Positions 35,335 through 43,965 of a stretch of 64,000 nt of DNA are shown in pieces. Numbering within the stretch: position 1 is the stretch's first letter; every line of letters begins with the position of its first letter. A model generated the notes under the pieces. That model was not told the DNA's origin. It saw nothing but the letters and a program-made list of their open reading frames with translations, and ran no database searches. A program made the position numbers and the translations under genes. Source of the stretch: Desulfovibrio sp. GTDB taxonomy: Bacteria; Desulfobacterota; Desulfovibrionia; Desulfovibrionales; Desulfovibrionaceae. Location of the stretch: contig JAITSV010000062.1 in assembly GCA_031287575.1 (NCBI GenBank), forward strand, positions 118,375 to 182,374, given 5' to 3'.

Positions 35335-36171
35335 TTATTTGGCCGGAACGAACGACTTGCCCACCACGGCCTGCGCCGGGGGCGTGAGCATGAATTCGAA
35401 GAACGCCTTGACGTTGGCGGACGGGTTGACGGCGATGAGCGACAGGGGGCGCTTCAGCGGGTAGGCCCCGGAGCGCACCCCGGCGGCATCGGGCTTGGCC
35501 CCGTTCACGGACACGGCCACCGCGCCGGGCAGGGCAAAGGACATGGAGGCGGCGGTAATGCCACCGGCGTCCTTGACCACGTCGGCCACGCAATCGGTGG
35601 CGTCGTCCAGTTCCTTCACCGGGCCGTAGGGGGTGTCGCCCAGCACCATGGACTTGAAGGCCTTCACCGTGGCGCGGCCACCGTCCAGCTTTTCGCTGTA
35701 CACGGTGATGGGCGCGTCGGCCCCGCCCACGTCCTTCCAATTGGTGGCCTTGCCGGAAAAGATGTCCTTGAGCTGGGCCATGCTCAGGCCCTTGATGGGG
35801 TTCGCGCCGTGCACGAACACGCCCATGACGTCGTAGCCGATGACCACGATGTCGGTGAGCTGGGCCTTTTCCTGCGCGGTGGGTTCGCTGGCCAGGCCGC
35901 CGAACGACACCTTGCCCGCCACCACGGCCTTGAAGCCCGCGCCCGCACCGGCGGTGCCAACGGCGCCGAACTGCACGCCCGATTTGGCCGTGAACAATTT
36001 GGTGGCCTCCGGCAGGATCACCCCGCCGATGGTGCTGGCCCCTTCGTAGGTAAGGGGGGTGGTGTCCGCCGCCATGGCGGGTGCGCCGGACATGCCCAGC
36101 GCCGCGGCCAGCCCCAGCACGCCGAACAGCATCCACCGCACGGCGGTCCTGATTGCGCCAACCTGTTGCAT
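35335..36171 (-). CDS. PstS-like periplasmic substrate-binding protein
   Basis: 278 residues from the ATG at 36171, with GGAG six bases upstream. Signal peptide about 1-34 (ending APAMAAD). The body follows the PstS/PBP-like fold: LTYEGASTIGGVILPEA, FGAVGTAGAGAGF in the ligand loop, IVVIGYDVMGVFVHGANPIK and YPLKRPLSLI. Phosphate is the usual ligand, but no pstCAB genes are nearby, and it lies 127 bases before the FMN dehydrogenase on the same strand. It could serve a distant transporter or supply the flavoenzyme system with a ligand signal; that link is inference. The upstream 364-bp gap has an AT-rich block and a long palindrome. Confidence 0.85.
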   Translation of the reverse strand: MQQVGAIRTAVRWMLFGVLGLAAALGMSGAPAMAADTTPLTYEGASTIGGVILPEATKLFTAKSGVQFGAVGTAGAGAGFKAVVAGKVSFGGLASEPTAQEKAQLTDIVVIGYDVMGVFVHGANPIKGLSMAQLKDIFSGKATNWKDVGGADAPITVYSEKLDGGRATVKAFKSMVLGDTPYGPVKELDDATDCVADVVKDAGGITAASMSFALPGAVAVSVNGAKPDAAGVRSGAYPLKRPLSLIAVNPSANVKAFFEFMLTPPAQAVVGKSFVPAK

Positions 36172-36434
36172 ACATACTCCTGCTTCGTTCGTTGCTGCGC
36201 GCGGCCCCATGCCGCGCGCGCCACGGCGGGGCGATGCAGCCCGCCCGCCCATCCGTGGTTGCACGCGTAAAAGCAGGTACGATGCCAGCCCGAAGCGTTC
36301 CGGCAACAGTGCAGAATCAATGTGATTATTTGAACAAATCAGGCGGGGCTGAAGCGCGAAGGGGTATGCCGAAGGGAATGTAATCCCGCTGAAATCTAAA
36401 AAGACAAGCGTTCACGCCGCATTGGCGCGTTTTG

Positions 36435-36459
36435 CCGAACGGCATGCCATGCCGTTCGG
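36435..36459. promoter_or_regulatory. 25-bp perfect palindrome between two-component pair and pstS-like gene
   Basis: Two 12-base arms (CCGAACGGCATG and its complement) around one base. It lies 77 bases after the regulator stop and about 265 bases before the PstS-like start. No T run on either side. The gap 36172-36535 also has an AT-rich block at 36310-36345 with AATGTGATTATTTGAACA, which has one good CRP/FNR-type half site. Confidence 0.6.
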
Positions 36460-36535
36460 AATACCCCATCGCCGGGGCACGGCGGCGGGGAAATCCGATG
36501 GCTCAGATGAAAGGGAAGGATGGCGGGGGAATGCG

Positions 36536-37984
36536 TCAGCTGGCGTCGTCGTCGCGGCGTTGTGCCTTCAGGCGCTTGGACAGGGCGGACTGGGTGACCC
36601 CCAGCAGCCGCGCGGCCAGGGTCTGCCGCCCGCCGGAACGGGCCATGGCCTCGTCCAGCAGCAGCCGTTCCGCCTGGGCAAAGCTGGGCAGGGTGGGCAG
36701 CCCGGCAAAGGGGTTGTCGCCCTCCGCCACGACGGCGGCCACGACGGTTGCCGCTTCCGGCGTGCCGATGTGCCGCTTGAAGGCGTCCATGGACAACATG
36801 CGCCCGGTGTGCAGGCTGACCGCGTCGTAGACCATGGCCGCCAGTTCGCGCACGTTGCCGGGGAAGGAATACGTGCCCAGCAACGCGGCCAGTTCCGGGG
36901 GCGGGGTAGGCTTGCGCTTGCCCATGGCCGCTGCCGCCTCGCCCAGAAAGTGGTCCAGCAGCGGGGCGATGTCTTCGGGCCGTTCGCGCAGGGGCGGCAC
37001 GGCCACATGGTGGGTGCGCAGGCGAAAGAACAGGTCGCGCCGAAAGCGCCCTTCCCGCTCGCTGGCGGCAAGGTCCGCGTGGGTGGCGGCAATGACGCGG
37101 GCGCACAGCCTGCGCGGCTGGTCGCTGCCCAGCGGATAGTATTCGCCCTCTTGCAGCAGGCGCAGCAGCTTGACCTGCGAGGCGATGGACAGGTCGCCGA
37201 TCTCGTCGAGGAACAGCGTGCCGTCCGCCGCCTCTTCCACCAGCCCCCGGCGCGGCGCGTCCGCCCCGGTGAAGGCCCCGCGCACGTGACCGAACAGCGT
37301 ATCGGCGAACACGGCGTCGTCCAGCCCGGCCACGTTCAGCGCCACCAGCGGGCCGCGCCTGCCGCTCAGTTCATGGGCGGCGCGCACCAGGCTTTCCTTG
37401 CCCACGCCCGATTCACCGGTAACCAGCAGGGGCCGGGGGCTTCTGGCCACGGCCTCGATGTAGGCGAAGATGGCATGCATGGCCGCGCTGCGGGTGTGGA
37501 TGGCGGCAAAGGCCTCTGGCTGGCGCAGTTGGCCCGAGACAAGGCGGCTGGCCACCTGGCGGTTTTCCTCGCGCAGTTCCAGCATGTGCATGGCCCGCGC
37601 AATGCCGCCCACGATGCGCGATTCGTCGTCGGTCTTGACGTAGTAGTCGTACGCGCCAAGGCGCATGCATTCCACGGCGGTGGCCAGCTGGTTCATGCCC
37701 GAAAGCACGATGCAGCACACGTCGGGGTGGCGTTCGGCAATGGCGGCCAACAGTTCGGTGCCGGAAACGTGCGGCATGGTCAGGTCCAGCAGCACGAGGC
37801 CTATGCCCCCCGCATCCAGGATGTCCATGACCTGCCTGCTATCCTGACAGGCGCGCACATCGGACAGCCCGGCGGAAAATTCCAGCAGCAGGGTCATGGA
37901 GGCCAGCCAGTCCGCCTCGTCATCCACCAGCAGGATGCCGGGGGCCGCAAGACTTGCCGGGGTATTCGGGCAGTATCCGCTCAT
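36536..37984 (-). CDS. Sigma-54-dependent response regulator (NtrC family)
   Basis: 482 residues. The receiver (about 15-130) is intact: Asp21/Asp22 in LLVDDEAD, phosphoacceptor Asp67 in VLLDLTMP, and Lys in YYVKTDDE. The AAA+ domain has Walker A GESGVGKE, the sigma-54 loop GAFTGAD and LFLDEIGD. The Fis-type helix-turn-helix is at the C-terminus (GGRQTLAARLLGVTQSALSK). Its start overlaps the stop of the histidine kinase gene by four bases (ATGA), making a cognate pair. Targets are unknown; the nearest candidate is the PstS/FMN/cytochrome cluster downstream, though I found no good -24/-12 site before it. Confidence 0.95.
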   Translation of the reverse strand: MSGYCPNTPASLAAPGILLVDDEADWLASMTLLLEFSAGLSDVRACQDSRQVMDILDAGGIGLVLLDLTMPHVSGTELLAAIAERHPDVCCIVLSGMNQLATAVECMRLGAYDYYVKTDDESRIVGGIARAMHMLELREENRQVASRLVSGQLRQPEAFAAIHTRSAAMHAIFAYIEAVARSPRPLLVTGESGVGKESLVRAAHELSGRRGPLVALNVAGLDDAVFADTLFGHVRGAFTGADAPRRGLVEEAADGTLFLDEIGDLSIASQVKLLRLLQEGEYYPLGSDQPRRLCARVIAATHADLAASEREGRFRRDLFFRLRTHHVAVPPLRERPEDIAPLLDHFLGEAAAAMGKRKPTPPPELAALLGTYSFPGNVRELAAMVYDAVSLHTGRMLSMDAFKRHIGTPEAATVVAAVVAEGDNPFAGLPTLPSFAQAERLLLDEAMARSGGRQTLAARLLGVTQSALSKRLKAQRRDDDAS

Positions 37985-39987
37985 GACGCGCCGCCGCCTG
38001 CCACGGGCAGCACAAGGCGCACGGTGGTGCCCCGGCCCGGTTCGGAGGTGAAATCCAGGCTGCCGCCGTGCTCCTGCACGATACCCGCCGAGACGGAAAG
38101 CCCCAGCCCCGTGCCGCCGCTGGCGCGCTTGGTGGTGAAGAAGGGGTCGGTCAGGCGGGGGATGTCCCGCGGCGCAATGCCCACACCTTCGTCCGCCACG
38201 GTGAGCACCACCGACCTGCCGTCCGGCGTGACGGCGGTGGACACGGTGATGCCCCTGACATGCCTGTCGCCCCTGTCGGCCAGGTCACCCAGGCCACGCG
38301 GCTCAGGCCGATCATGCAGTTCACGCACCCCGCCGCCTTCCGGCGCGGACAGGGCCTGGCAGGCGTTCAGCAGCACGTTCACCACCACCTGCTCCATACG
38401 CGAGGGGTTGCCCCATACCGGCGGCAGGCCGGGGGCGAAATGCGTGTCGAAGCGCGACGTGGCCTTGTGGATGGAACTGCCCACCAGGCGGATGGCCTTT
38501 TGCGCCACCTCGCCAAGGTCGAAGGACTGGTGATCGCTGGCGGGGGCCACGCGCGAGAAGTCGCGCAGGTCGTCCACGATGCGCCGGATGCGCTGGGCGC
38601 TTTCCTCCACCACCTCGACGATGCGGGGCAGCTTGTCGCGGATGCGCGAATAGCTGCTGCCGCCCAGAGCAAAGTCGCCCTTTTCGCTGTACACCTCGTC
38701 CAGCACGCGCATGGCCTCTGCGTTCAGCTTCTTGAGGATGGGCACGTTGACCAGGATCAGCCCGTTGGGGTTGTTGATCTCGTGCGCAACGCCGGAAACC
38801 AGCACCCCCAGCGCGGCCATCTTGTCGGCCTGCACCAGTTGCTGCTGGTTCTCGCGCAGTTGCGAAAGGGCGTCGGACAACGAGCGGGTGCGCTGGTCCA
38901 CCTGCCGCTTGAGCGAGCGGGTCCACAGCGCCGCCGCGCACAGCAGGAGCAGCAGCGGCCCCAGCACCACGGCGGCGTAGCGCGCCACCACCTGCGCGGA
39001 GATGCCCTCCGTGTCCATGACGCCGAACCACTTGCGGCGCAGTTCCTGATAGCGGCCGGACTGCTTGACCAGCGCCAGCCCCTCGCCCAGCAGGGCCAGG
39101 GTGGCCTCGTCGCCGTGACGCACGGCAAACCCGTAGGGCTGGCTGGTGACGCTCTTGGCCACCACGCGCACGTTGTCGATGCCGTCATGCTCCAGCGTGA
39201 ACATGCCGGGCAGCATGGCCACCACCGCGTAGTCGGCCTCGCCCCCGGCAAGGCGGCGCAGCCCGCCCACGGGGGTTTTGGAGAAGATCAGGTCCTTCTC
39301 GTAGCCCATGCCGTCGAGGATGTCGTTGATGCTGCCGCCGGGGTGGACGATGACCGTCCTTCCGGCCAGTTCCTCCAGCGACGAGACGGCGGGCGTGCCC
39401 TTGCGGGCGAAAATGGCGTGGTTGATGGTGGTGTGCGGCGGGGTCATTTCCGCCTCGCGCAGCCACAGGTTGGAATACGGGGTGCGTTGCAGGGCATCCA
39501 CCGTGCCGTCGGCAAGGGCGGTGTGCAGGCGCGACCAGTCCATGAGCACGAACCGCACGGGCACGCCCATGGCCTCTCCCACCGCGCGCGAAAGGTCCAC
39601 GTTGAACCCGGTGGGCTGGCCCTTGTCGTCCAGATATTCGTAGGGCGGGTAATTCCTGTCGCCGCCGATGATCAGGACGCGCTGGGCGGGCGAGGTGTCC
39701 TGCTGCTGCGTGACGGGGGCGGAAGTGGCGCCACGAGCAGGGGGAGCAGCAGGGGCCGGGGGCATTGCGTGGACCGGGGAACCCGTGGAGGCGGAGGTGA
39801 CGGCGCGGGGTGGGGTGACCTCGGGGGTGACCGCGTACGCCGGATCGACAGGGGCGACGATGCTGACAAGGCACACCGCGATAACAAGGGCAAGCACACG
39901 GGCCGCGCCCGGCAGGATGCCGCTGGTCACGGGGCCGATGCCTTTCCTGCCTGGGCGGAATGCCGGTTTACTGCTGGAGGTACGCAC
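37981..39987 (-). CDS. Sensor histidine kinase with periplasmic solute-binding (SBP3) domain
   Basis: 668 residues from a GTG at 39987; a GTG at 39930 is also possible and the frame has no ATG near the signal peptide. The signal sequence has LALVIAVCLVSIVAPVDPAYA. After a low-complexity stretch, a family-3 solute-binding domain follows (LIIGGDRNYPPYEYLDDKGQ, GFNVDLSRAVGEAMGVPVRF, RRKWFGV), then a membrane helix (AAVVLGPLLLLLCAAALW). Next are a short coiled coil and the kinase core with SGVAHEINNPNGLIL (His box), NACQAL, DEGVGIAP and GTGLGLSVSAGIV. It probably senses an amino acid or similar small polar ligand in the periplasm and phosphorylates the overlapping regulator. About 30 extra residues sit in the ATP domain before VRGITVST. 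Confidence 0.92.
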   Translation of the reverse strand: MRTSSSKPAFRPGRKGIGPVTSGILPGAARVLALVIAVCLVSIVAPVDPAYAVTPEVTPPRAVTSASTGSPVHAMPPAPAAPPARGATSAPVTQQQDTSPAQRVLIIGGDRNYPPYEYLDDKGQPTGFNVDLSRAVGEAMGVPVRFVLMDWSRLHTALADGTVDALQRTPYSNLWLREAEMTPPHTTINHAIFARKGTPAVSSLEELAGRTVIVHPGGSINDILDGMGYEKDLIFSKTPVGGLRRLAGGEADYAVVAMLPGMFTLEHDGIDNVRVVAKSVTSQPYGFAVRHGDEATLALLGEGLALVKQSGRYQELRRKWFGVMDTEGISAQVVARYAAVVLGPLLLLLCAAALWTRSLKRQVDQRTRSLSDALSQLRENQQQLVQADKMAALGVLVSGVAHEINNPNGLILVNVPILKKLNAEAMRVLDEVYSEKGDFALGGSSYSRIRDKLPRIVEVVEESAQRIRRIVDDLRDFSRVAPASDHQSFDLGEVAQKAIRLVGSSIHKATSRFDTHFAPGLPPVWGNPSRMEQVVVNVLLNACQALSAPEGGGVRELHDRPEPRGLGDLADRGDRHVRGITVSTAVTPDGRSVVLTVADEGVGIAPRDIPRLTDPFFTTKRASGGTGLGLSVSAGIVQEHGGSLDFTSEPGRGTTVRLVLPVAGGGAS

Positions 39988-40275
39988 CCGCCACTCATAG
40001 AAACTCGGCGGGGTGGCGTCAATGTGACGGGGGGATGGGGGTGATGGGGGTGACAGGGGCGAAGGGTCCAGGGAGAGGAGGGCCGCACCACATCGCTGTC
40101 CACAATCGGATGAAAATGGATGAAATTTCGGCTGGCCTGGCAAGCAACGAGAAAAACGCCCCTCTCGTTCCAAACGTTGCCGCGCCGGGCGCGCCCGACT
40201 GCCCCCCTTGCCGTTCGTTCGCGTGTCCTGCCCCGAAGGTCAACAACACGAACAAAGAGCGGGCCATTTGCCTAC

Positions 40276-41532
40276 CTACCCACGGTGCCCCGCAAACATC
40301 ATCCCCACCGGTACGGCAAAAATCCTGTCACCCACGGGAATGACGTCCTGGCCGGTATACACCACCACGCCCCGGACGAAACGATCGCCCAGCGCGTCAC
40401 GCAATGATGCCAGCCCCTTGATGTCGTGCGCGGCCACGCTGGCGGCCAGCTTTACTTCCACGGCAACCACGCGCCCGGCCCGGTCTTCCAGCACCACGTC
40501 CACCTCCTCGCCGCTTTGCGAACGATAATGGTAGAGCGAGACCGGGTGGTCCGTCCAACTGCTCTGCTTCAGCAGTTCCCCGGCAACAAAGGATTCCAGC
40601 AACCGACCCGCCATGATGGGGTCGTCGGCCAGGCGCGCGGCATCCGCACCGCACAAGTGGCAAGCCAGGCCGGAATCGCAGACGTGGACCTTGGGCGACT
40701 TCACCAGCCGTTTGCTCAGGTTGCTCGACCACGCGGGCAGAAACCAGATGAGGAACAGCGCCTCCAGCAGCGGGATGTACCTGCCCAGGGTGCTGGCGGG
40801 CACGCCCACGCTCCGCGAAAGTTCGGCCTGGTTGTGCAGTGTGCCGGAACGGACGCCGAACAGACGCAACAGGCGGAGCAATCCACCCACATCCTGAATG
40901 GTTGCGATGTCGCGCACATCCCGTTCCACCAGGGTGGTGATGTACGAATCGAACCATGCGGCGCGCCGCCTGTGGCTGCTTCTGGCAAGCACCTCCGGAT
41001 AGCCGCCTGCGGCGATGGCTTCCAGAAGGGCGTCCCGGCTCAATGAAGGCGACGTGTCCCCGGGCGCGAAATCCTTTTGGAACAGCATATGAATGAAGTC
41101 CTCGCGGGTGCCTGCCATCTCCCCCTGCGAAAGCGGATACAGGGTCAACACTTCCATGCGGCCCGCAAGCGAATCGGCAATGCCCGGCAAGGCCAGGATG
41201 TTGGCAGAACCTGTCAGCAGATAACGTCCGGGGTTGCGCTCGCGGTCCACGTCTTCCTTGATGGCCAGCACCAGCGCGGATGCGCGTTGCGCCTCGTCAA
41301 TGATCACGGGCTTCTTCAGCCCCTGCAGGAAGCCCGTCGGGTCGTCCAGCGCCCCGGCCAACGCCGTTGCCGAATCCAGGCTGACATACTGCCGACTTTC
41401 GGCATCAGCAGTTTTTTCAGCCAGTTGCTTCACCAGCGTCGTCTTGCCGGTTTGGCGGGCACCCCGCAGGAAAACGACCGGGGTATCGGACAAGGCTTCC
41501 AGCAGCCGGACATGTATCGCGCGCTTGTTCAT
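40276..41532 (-). CDS. AAA ATPase with DUF4143 domain
   Basis: 418 residues. N-terminal P-loop ATPase with Walker A RGARQTGKTTLVKQL (24-38), PVIIDEAQRA as Walker B and YLLTGSANILAL as sensor 1. The C-terminal DUF4143 part contains a PD-(D/E)xK-like motif, GEEVDVVLEDRAGRVVAVEV followed by K. Such proteins are common, patchily distributed and often horizontally acquired; the biochemical role is unproven. The codon use is less GC-extreme, and the upstream 270 bp are the most AT-rich of the window, beside a tRNA gene, all consistent with acquisition. There is no ribosome site before the ATG. Confidence 0.85.
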   Translation of the reverse strand: MNKRAIHVRLLEALSDTPVVFLRGARQTGKTTLVKQLAEKTADAESRQYVSLDSATALAGALDDPTGFLQGLKKPVIIDEAQRASALVLAIKEDVDRERNPGRYLLTGSANILALPGIADSLAGRMEVLTLYPLSQGEMAGTREDFIHMLFQKDFAPGDTSPSLSRDALLEAIAAGGYPEVLARSSHRRRAAWFDSYITTLVERDVRDIATIQDVGGLLRLLRLFGVRSGTLHNQAELSRSVGVPASTLGRYIPLLEALFLIWFLPAWSSNLSKRLVKSPKVHVCDSGLACHLCGADAARLADDPIMAGRLLESFVAGELLKQSSWTDHPVSLYHYRSQSGEEVDVVLEDRAGRVVAVEVKLAASVAAHDIKGLASLRDALGDRFVRGVVVYTGQDVIPVGDRIFAVPVGMMFAGHRG

Positions 41533-41534
41533 GG

Positions 41535-41567
41535 TGTAAAATATGCCATCGTGTGGGTGATTTTACA
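41535..41567 (-). promoter_or_regulatory. Inverted repeat and promoter at the ATPase gene start
   Basis: TGTAAAAT (41535-41542) and ATTTTACA (41560-41567) form a perfect 8-bp inverted repeat ending three bases from the ATG. Read on the minus strand, TTGTAA-N17-CATATT could be the promoter itself, which would give a leaderless mRNA. The rest of 41568-41743 is AT-rich and shows no gene. Confidence 0.5.
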
Positions 41568-41743
41568 AGGCTGCATGGCCAGTTTTTCAACATGCCTGCC
41601 AAGACCACTTCGCAAAAAACAAAAGCAATCAAGCAAAGTTACAGGCAAAAGATTCAAGTAAACGCTGCATACGCAAAACCACCACGCATTTTGGCAAGAC
41701 ACCGTCCAGCCAACTCCAGCCTGACGGCCCCGCTCAACCCCGC

Positions 41744-41782
41744 AAAAACGGAAGAGCGGCAAGGTACGTTCATACCTTGCCG
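41744..41782 (-). terminator. Terminator of tRNA-Glu
   Basis: On the minus strand, CGGCAAGGTA/TACCTTGCCG with a 6-nt loop, followed by CTCTTCCGTTTTT. Confidence 0.75.
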
Positions 41783-41804
41783 TTCTCTCGATTCCGAAAT
41801 TTGG

Positions 41805-41878
41805 CGTCCCCAAGGGGATTTGAACCCCTGTCGACGGCGTGAAAGGCCGTTGTCCTGGGCCAGCTAGACGATGGGGAC
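41805..41878 (-). tRNA. tRNA-Glu (anticodon TTC)
   Basis: The complementary strand reads as a cloverleaf: acceptor GTCCCCA/TGGGGAC with discriminator G, D-arm with TCGTCTAGCTGGCCCAGGAC, anticodon stem-loop CGGCCTTTCACGCCG with anticodon TTC, and T-arm CAGGGGTTCAAATCCCC. No CCA is encoded. About 74 nt. Confidence 0.97.
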
Positions 41879-41907
41879 GCGCTGGTGCGCCAGTGGCGCG
41901 GAGCGAT

Positions 41908-41937
41908 TCAATAGCCAACGGGATGGCCGCGCGTCAA
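41908..41937 (-). promoter_or_regulatory. Promoter of tRNA-Glu
   Basis: On the minus strand TTGACG, 18 bp, TATTGA, ending 29 bases before the tRNA 5' end. Confidence 0.65.
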
Positions 41938-42219
41938 CTGTTTTTTCGGCGGGGGTGGCGGGCACCTCGCGCCGCAATTCGTTCGGCCTCTTTGCGCTCC
42001 CCCTCGCCCCCTCACAAAATAACGCCAGCCGCCCCCCGCCGCGCTTGACGCCCCCACGCACGGCCTTATCTCTAGGGCAAGGGAAAGGTCATGGAAGTCC
42101 GGGAAGGCCCCCGCTTCCCAGGCATACATGGCAGAGGCCCGCGGGTGCTCCCCTGGCAGCCGCAGGTAAACCCCGGCGGAGGATGCAACGGAATAATGCC
42201 GACGGAACACTTCCCGATG

Positions 42220-42311
42220 AAAGGGATTTGCCGGTGAACCTGGTCCCGAGCCCATACGGCAATGCCGGGGCGGACCAACCGACGGTTCGGAAAATTCAGG
42301 CAAATCCCTTT
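42220..42311. ncRNA. Candidate structured RNA closed by a perfect 13-bp stem
   Basis: Within the gene-free stretch 41940-42432. AAAGGGATTTGCC (42220-42232) pairs perfectly with GGCAAATCCCTTT (42299-42311). Inside, TGGTCC (42241-42246) pairs with GGACCA (42272-42277) and CCGA-CGGT-TCGG follows, giving a three-way-junction layout of 92 nt. A T-rich tail (CTGTTTGTCATTATTC) follows on the plus strand. It lies about 120 bases before the membrane-protein gene. More hairpins occur upstream (GGGAAG/CTTCCC near 42095-42112). It matches no RNA family I can recall. Confidence 0.4.
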
Positions 42312-42432
42312 CTGTTTGTCATTATTCTCTGTTATAGGCGGATGATACTGGTCAATGCGCACGCGGCTCGCACTCCGCGTAGCCGCGAAAGACACGAAAC
42401 CATCCATCAGGCCCCCGCGCCCGGGCACGACC

Positions 42433-43302
42433 ATGTTCCGCCTAGAACCACTCACCAATCTCTTCGACCTGCTGGACCATTACTGGGAACACCCGCGCAC
42501 CCAGCGCCGGGTGGCGCTTGCGCTCATCTTCGCGTTCATCGGCGGCATCATCGCCATCGAACTGAACCGGCGCGGCCTGCTGGCTGGTCTGCCGGTGGAA
42601 CTGACCCGCTTCGTTCCCTCCAACCATTTCCAGGCCGTCAACTTCGCCTTCACCATGCTGCTGGTGCTGGAAGTGATGAGCCTGATCCTGGTGCTGTCCT
42701 GCTCGCTGTCGCGCTCGGTGGGCAAGCAGTTCGAGATTCTCGCCCTGATCCTGCTGCGAAACTCCTTCAAGGAGCTTTCGCACATGCACGAGCCCATCAC
42801 CCTCTCGCTCGATCTGCAACCCGTGCTGCACATCATCGTATCGGCCAGCGCCGCCCTGGTGATCTTCCTGTGCCTGGGCCTGTACTACAAGGTGCAGCGG
42901 CCCCAGGGGTACATCACCTCGGCCATGGACCGCATGCACTACGTCATGGCCAAGAAGATCCTGGCGCTCGGCCTGTTCCTGGCGTTCATCGGCATCGCCC
43001 TGTGGGACGGCTGGATGTTCGCCACCACCGGCCAGTCGTTCGACTTCTTCGAGACCATCTACACGGTGCTCATCTTCGCGGACATCCTGATGGTGCTGGT
43101 GGCGCAGACCTTCATGCCCTCGTTCCACGCGGTATTCCGCAACTCCGGCTACGTCATCGCCACCCTGCTCATGCGCATCGCCCTTGGCGCGCCGCCGTTC
43201 TGGGACGCGGCCGTGGGCATCGTCTCCGCGCTGTTCGCGCTGGCGCTGACCTGGGCCATCTGGGTGTTTCCGCCAAGCTCGGTATCCTCGTCCTGTTCGT
43301 AG
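42433..43302 (+). CDS. Polytopic membrane protein, unknown function
   Basis: 289 residues from the ATG at 42433; the frame extends to 42355 but the extra residues are not membrane-like. About seven hydrophobic helices: VALALIFAFIGGIIAIEL, AFTMLLVLEVMSLILVLS, IIVSASAALVIFLCLGLYY, ILALGLFLAFIGIALWDG, IYTVLIFADILMVLVAQ, YVIATLLMRIALG and a last one near AAVGIVSALFALALTW. A cytoplasmic segment between helices 2 and 3 (QFEILALILLRNSFKELSHM) is amphipathic. I do not recognise the family. The Shine-Dalgarno sequence is poor; the leader of over 100 bases holds a candidate structured RNA. Closed by a hairpin shared with the convergent gene. Confidence 0.75.
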   Translation: MFRLEPLTNLFDLLDHYWEHPRTQRRVALALIFAFIGGIIAIELNRRGLLAGLPVELTRFVPSNHFQAVNFAFTMLLVLEVMSLILVLSCSLSRSVGKQFEILALILLRNSFKELSHMHEPITLSLDLQPVLHIIVSASAALVIFLCLGLYYKVQRPQGYITSAMDRMHYVMAKKILALGLFLAFIGIALWDGWMFATTGQSFDFFETIYTVLIFADILMVLVAQTFMPSFHAVFRNSGYVIATLLMRIALGAPPFWDAAVGIVSALFALALTWAIWVFPPSSVSSSCS

Positions 43303-43341
43303 GCGGAGCCCGCAGGCGGGGGGCGCCGGAAAAAGACCACG

Positions 43342-43380
43342 AAAAAGGGGCGTTCCGTCACGGCGGAGCGCCCCTTCCTT
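43342..43380. terminator. Bidirectional terminator
   Basis: AAGGGGCG/CGCCCCTT with a 16-nt partly paired loop. On the minus strand it is followed by TTTTT (serving the small gene 43471-43698); on the plus strand by CCTTGTCC. Confidence 0.75.
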
Positions 43381-43470
43381 GTCCCGTTCACGCGTCGCGT
43401 CCTGCCGCCAGCCCCGGTCAGGCTGCTTTGGCCTGGCCGGAGCCGGTTCACGACCGACGCGCCGTGCCTG

Positions 43471-43698
43471 TTACATGCGCCAGGTGCCGGGCTCCTCGCG
43501 CAGATACATGTCCATTTCCTCGCTGATGCCCACCCGCACGTCCGCCTCACCATCGGTAAGGCAGATGTTGCGGTCGGGGTCCAGGCCCACATCCAGGGCC
43601 AGCCCTTCCAGCCGTTCGATCAACCGTTCAAAGTCGTCCCGGACGGCGGGGTCGCTATCCCATACGTGCTTCGGCACGCGTGCTATACCGGTGAACAT
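43471..43698 (-). CDS. Small acidic hypothetical protein
   Basis: 75 residues from the ATG at 43698; GGAGG is eight bases upstream, which excludes the earlier in-frame GTG/ATG codons. Begins MFTGIARVPKHVWDSDPAVR, is rich in Asp and Glu, and contains an ERLIERLEGLALDVGLDP helix. No cysteine, signal peptide or membrane segment. Its own terminator and good ribosome site indicate a real gene. Unrecognised. Confidence 0.65.
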   Translation of the reverse strand: MFTGIARVPKHVWDSDPAVRDDFERLIERLEGLALDVGLDPDRNICLTDGEADVRVGISEEMDMYLREEPGTWRM

Positions 43699-43870
43699 GC
43701 GCATCACCTCCCTCGCGCATGGCGCGGTGGTGTCTTGTCCCAGAACATAAGGCCGAAACGGCGATGTTCAAGGCATGGGGTGTGCGCCCTCCGCATGCCG
43801 CCGCCCTGCCGCCCCCTCTGGAAATGGCGCAACCCGTCCTTCCCCACCGGCCCGGCTGCCCCCGCGCACG

Positions 43871-43901
43871 AAAAAACGGGGCGCCCCGCAAGACGCCCCG
43901 T
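43871..43901 (-). terminator. Rho-independent terminator after FAD-dependent gene
   Basis: On the minus strand ACGGGGCG/CGCCCCGT with a 10-nt loop and TTTTTT. It lies 65 bases after the stop. Confidence 0.85.
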
Positions 43902-43965
43902 CCATTTCGTGCCTGCATATCCACGTCGCGCCCCCGGTTACCGGAAGCAGCGACGCGCCACCCGG

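Noticed and set aside
36421..36440. Sigma-54 promoter at TTGGCGCGTTTTGCC
   Set aside because: The GG to GC distance is two bases too short.
41533..41880. Phage or island attachment site at tRNA-Glu
   Set aside because: No repeated tRNA 3' end and no integrase in the window.
42080..42232. Cobalamin riboswitch or RNase P RNA
   Set aside because: CTGGGAAG on the minus strand and GGAAGTCCGGG on the plus strand recall these RNAs, but the remaining conserved boxes and the P4 partner are missing.
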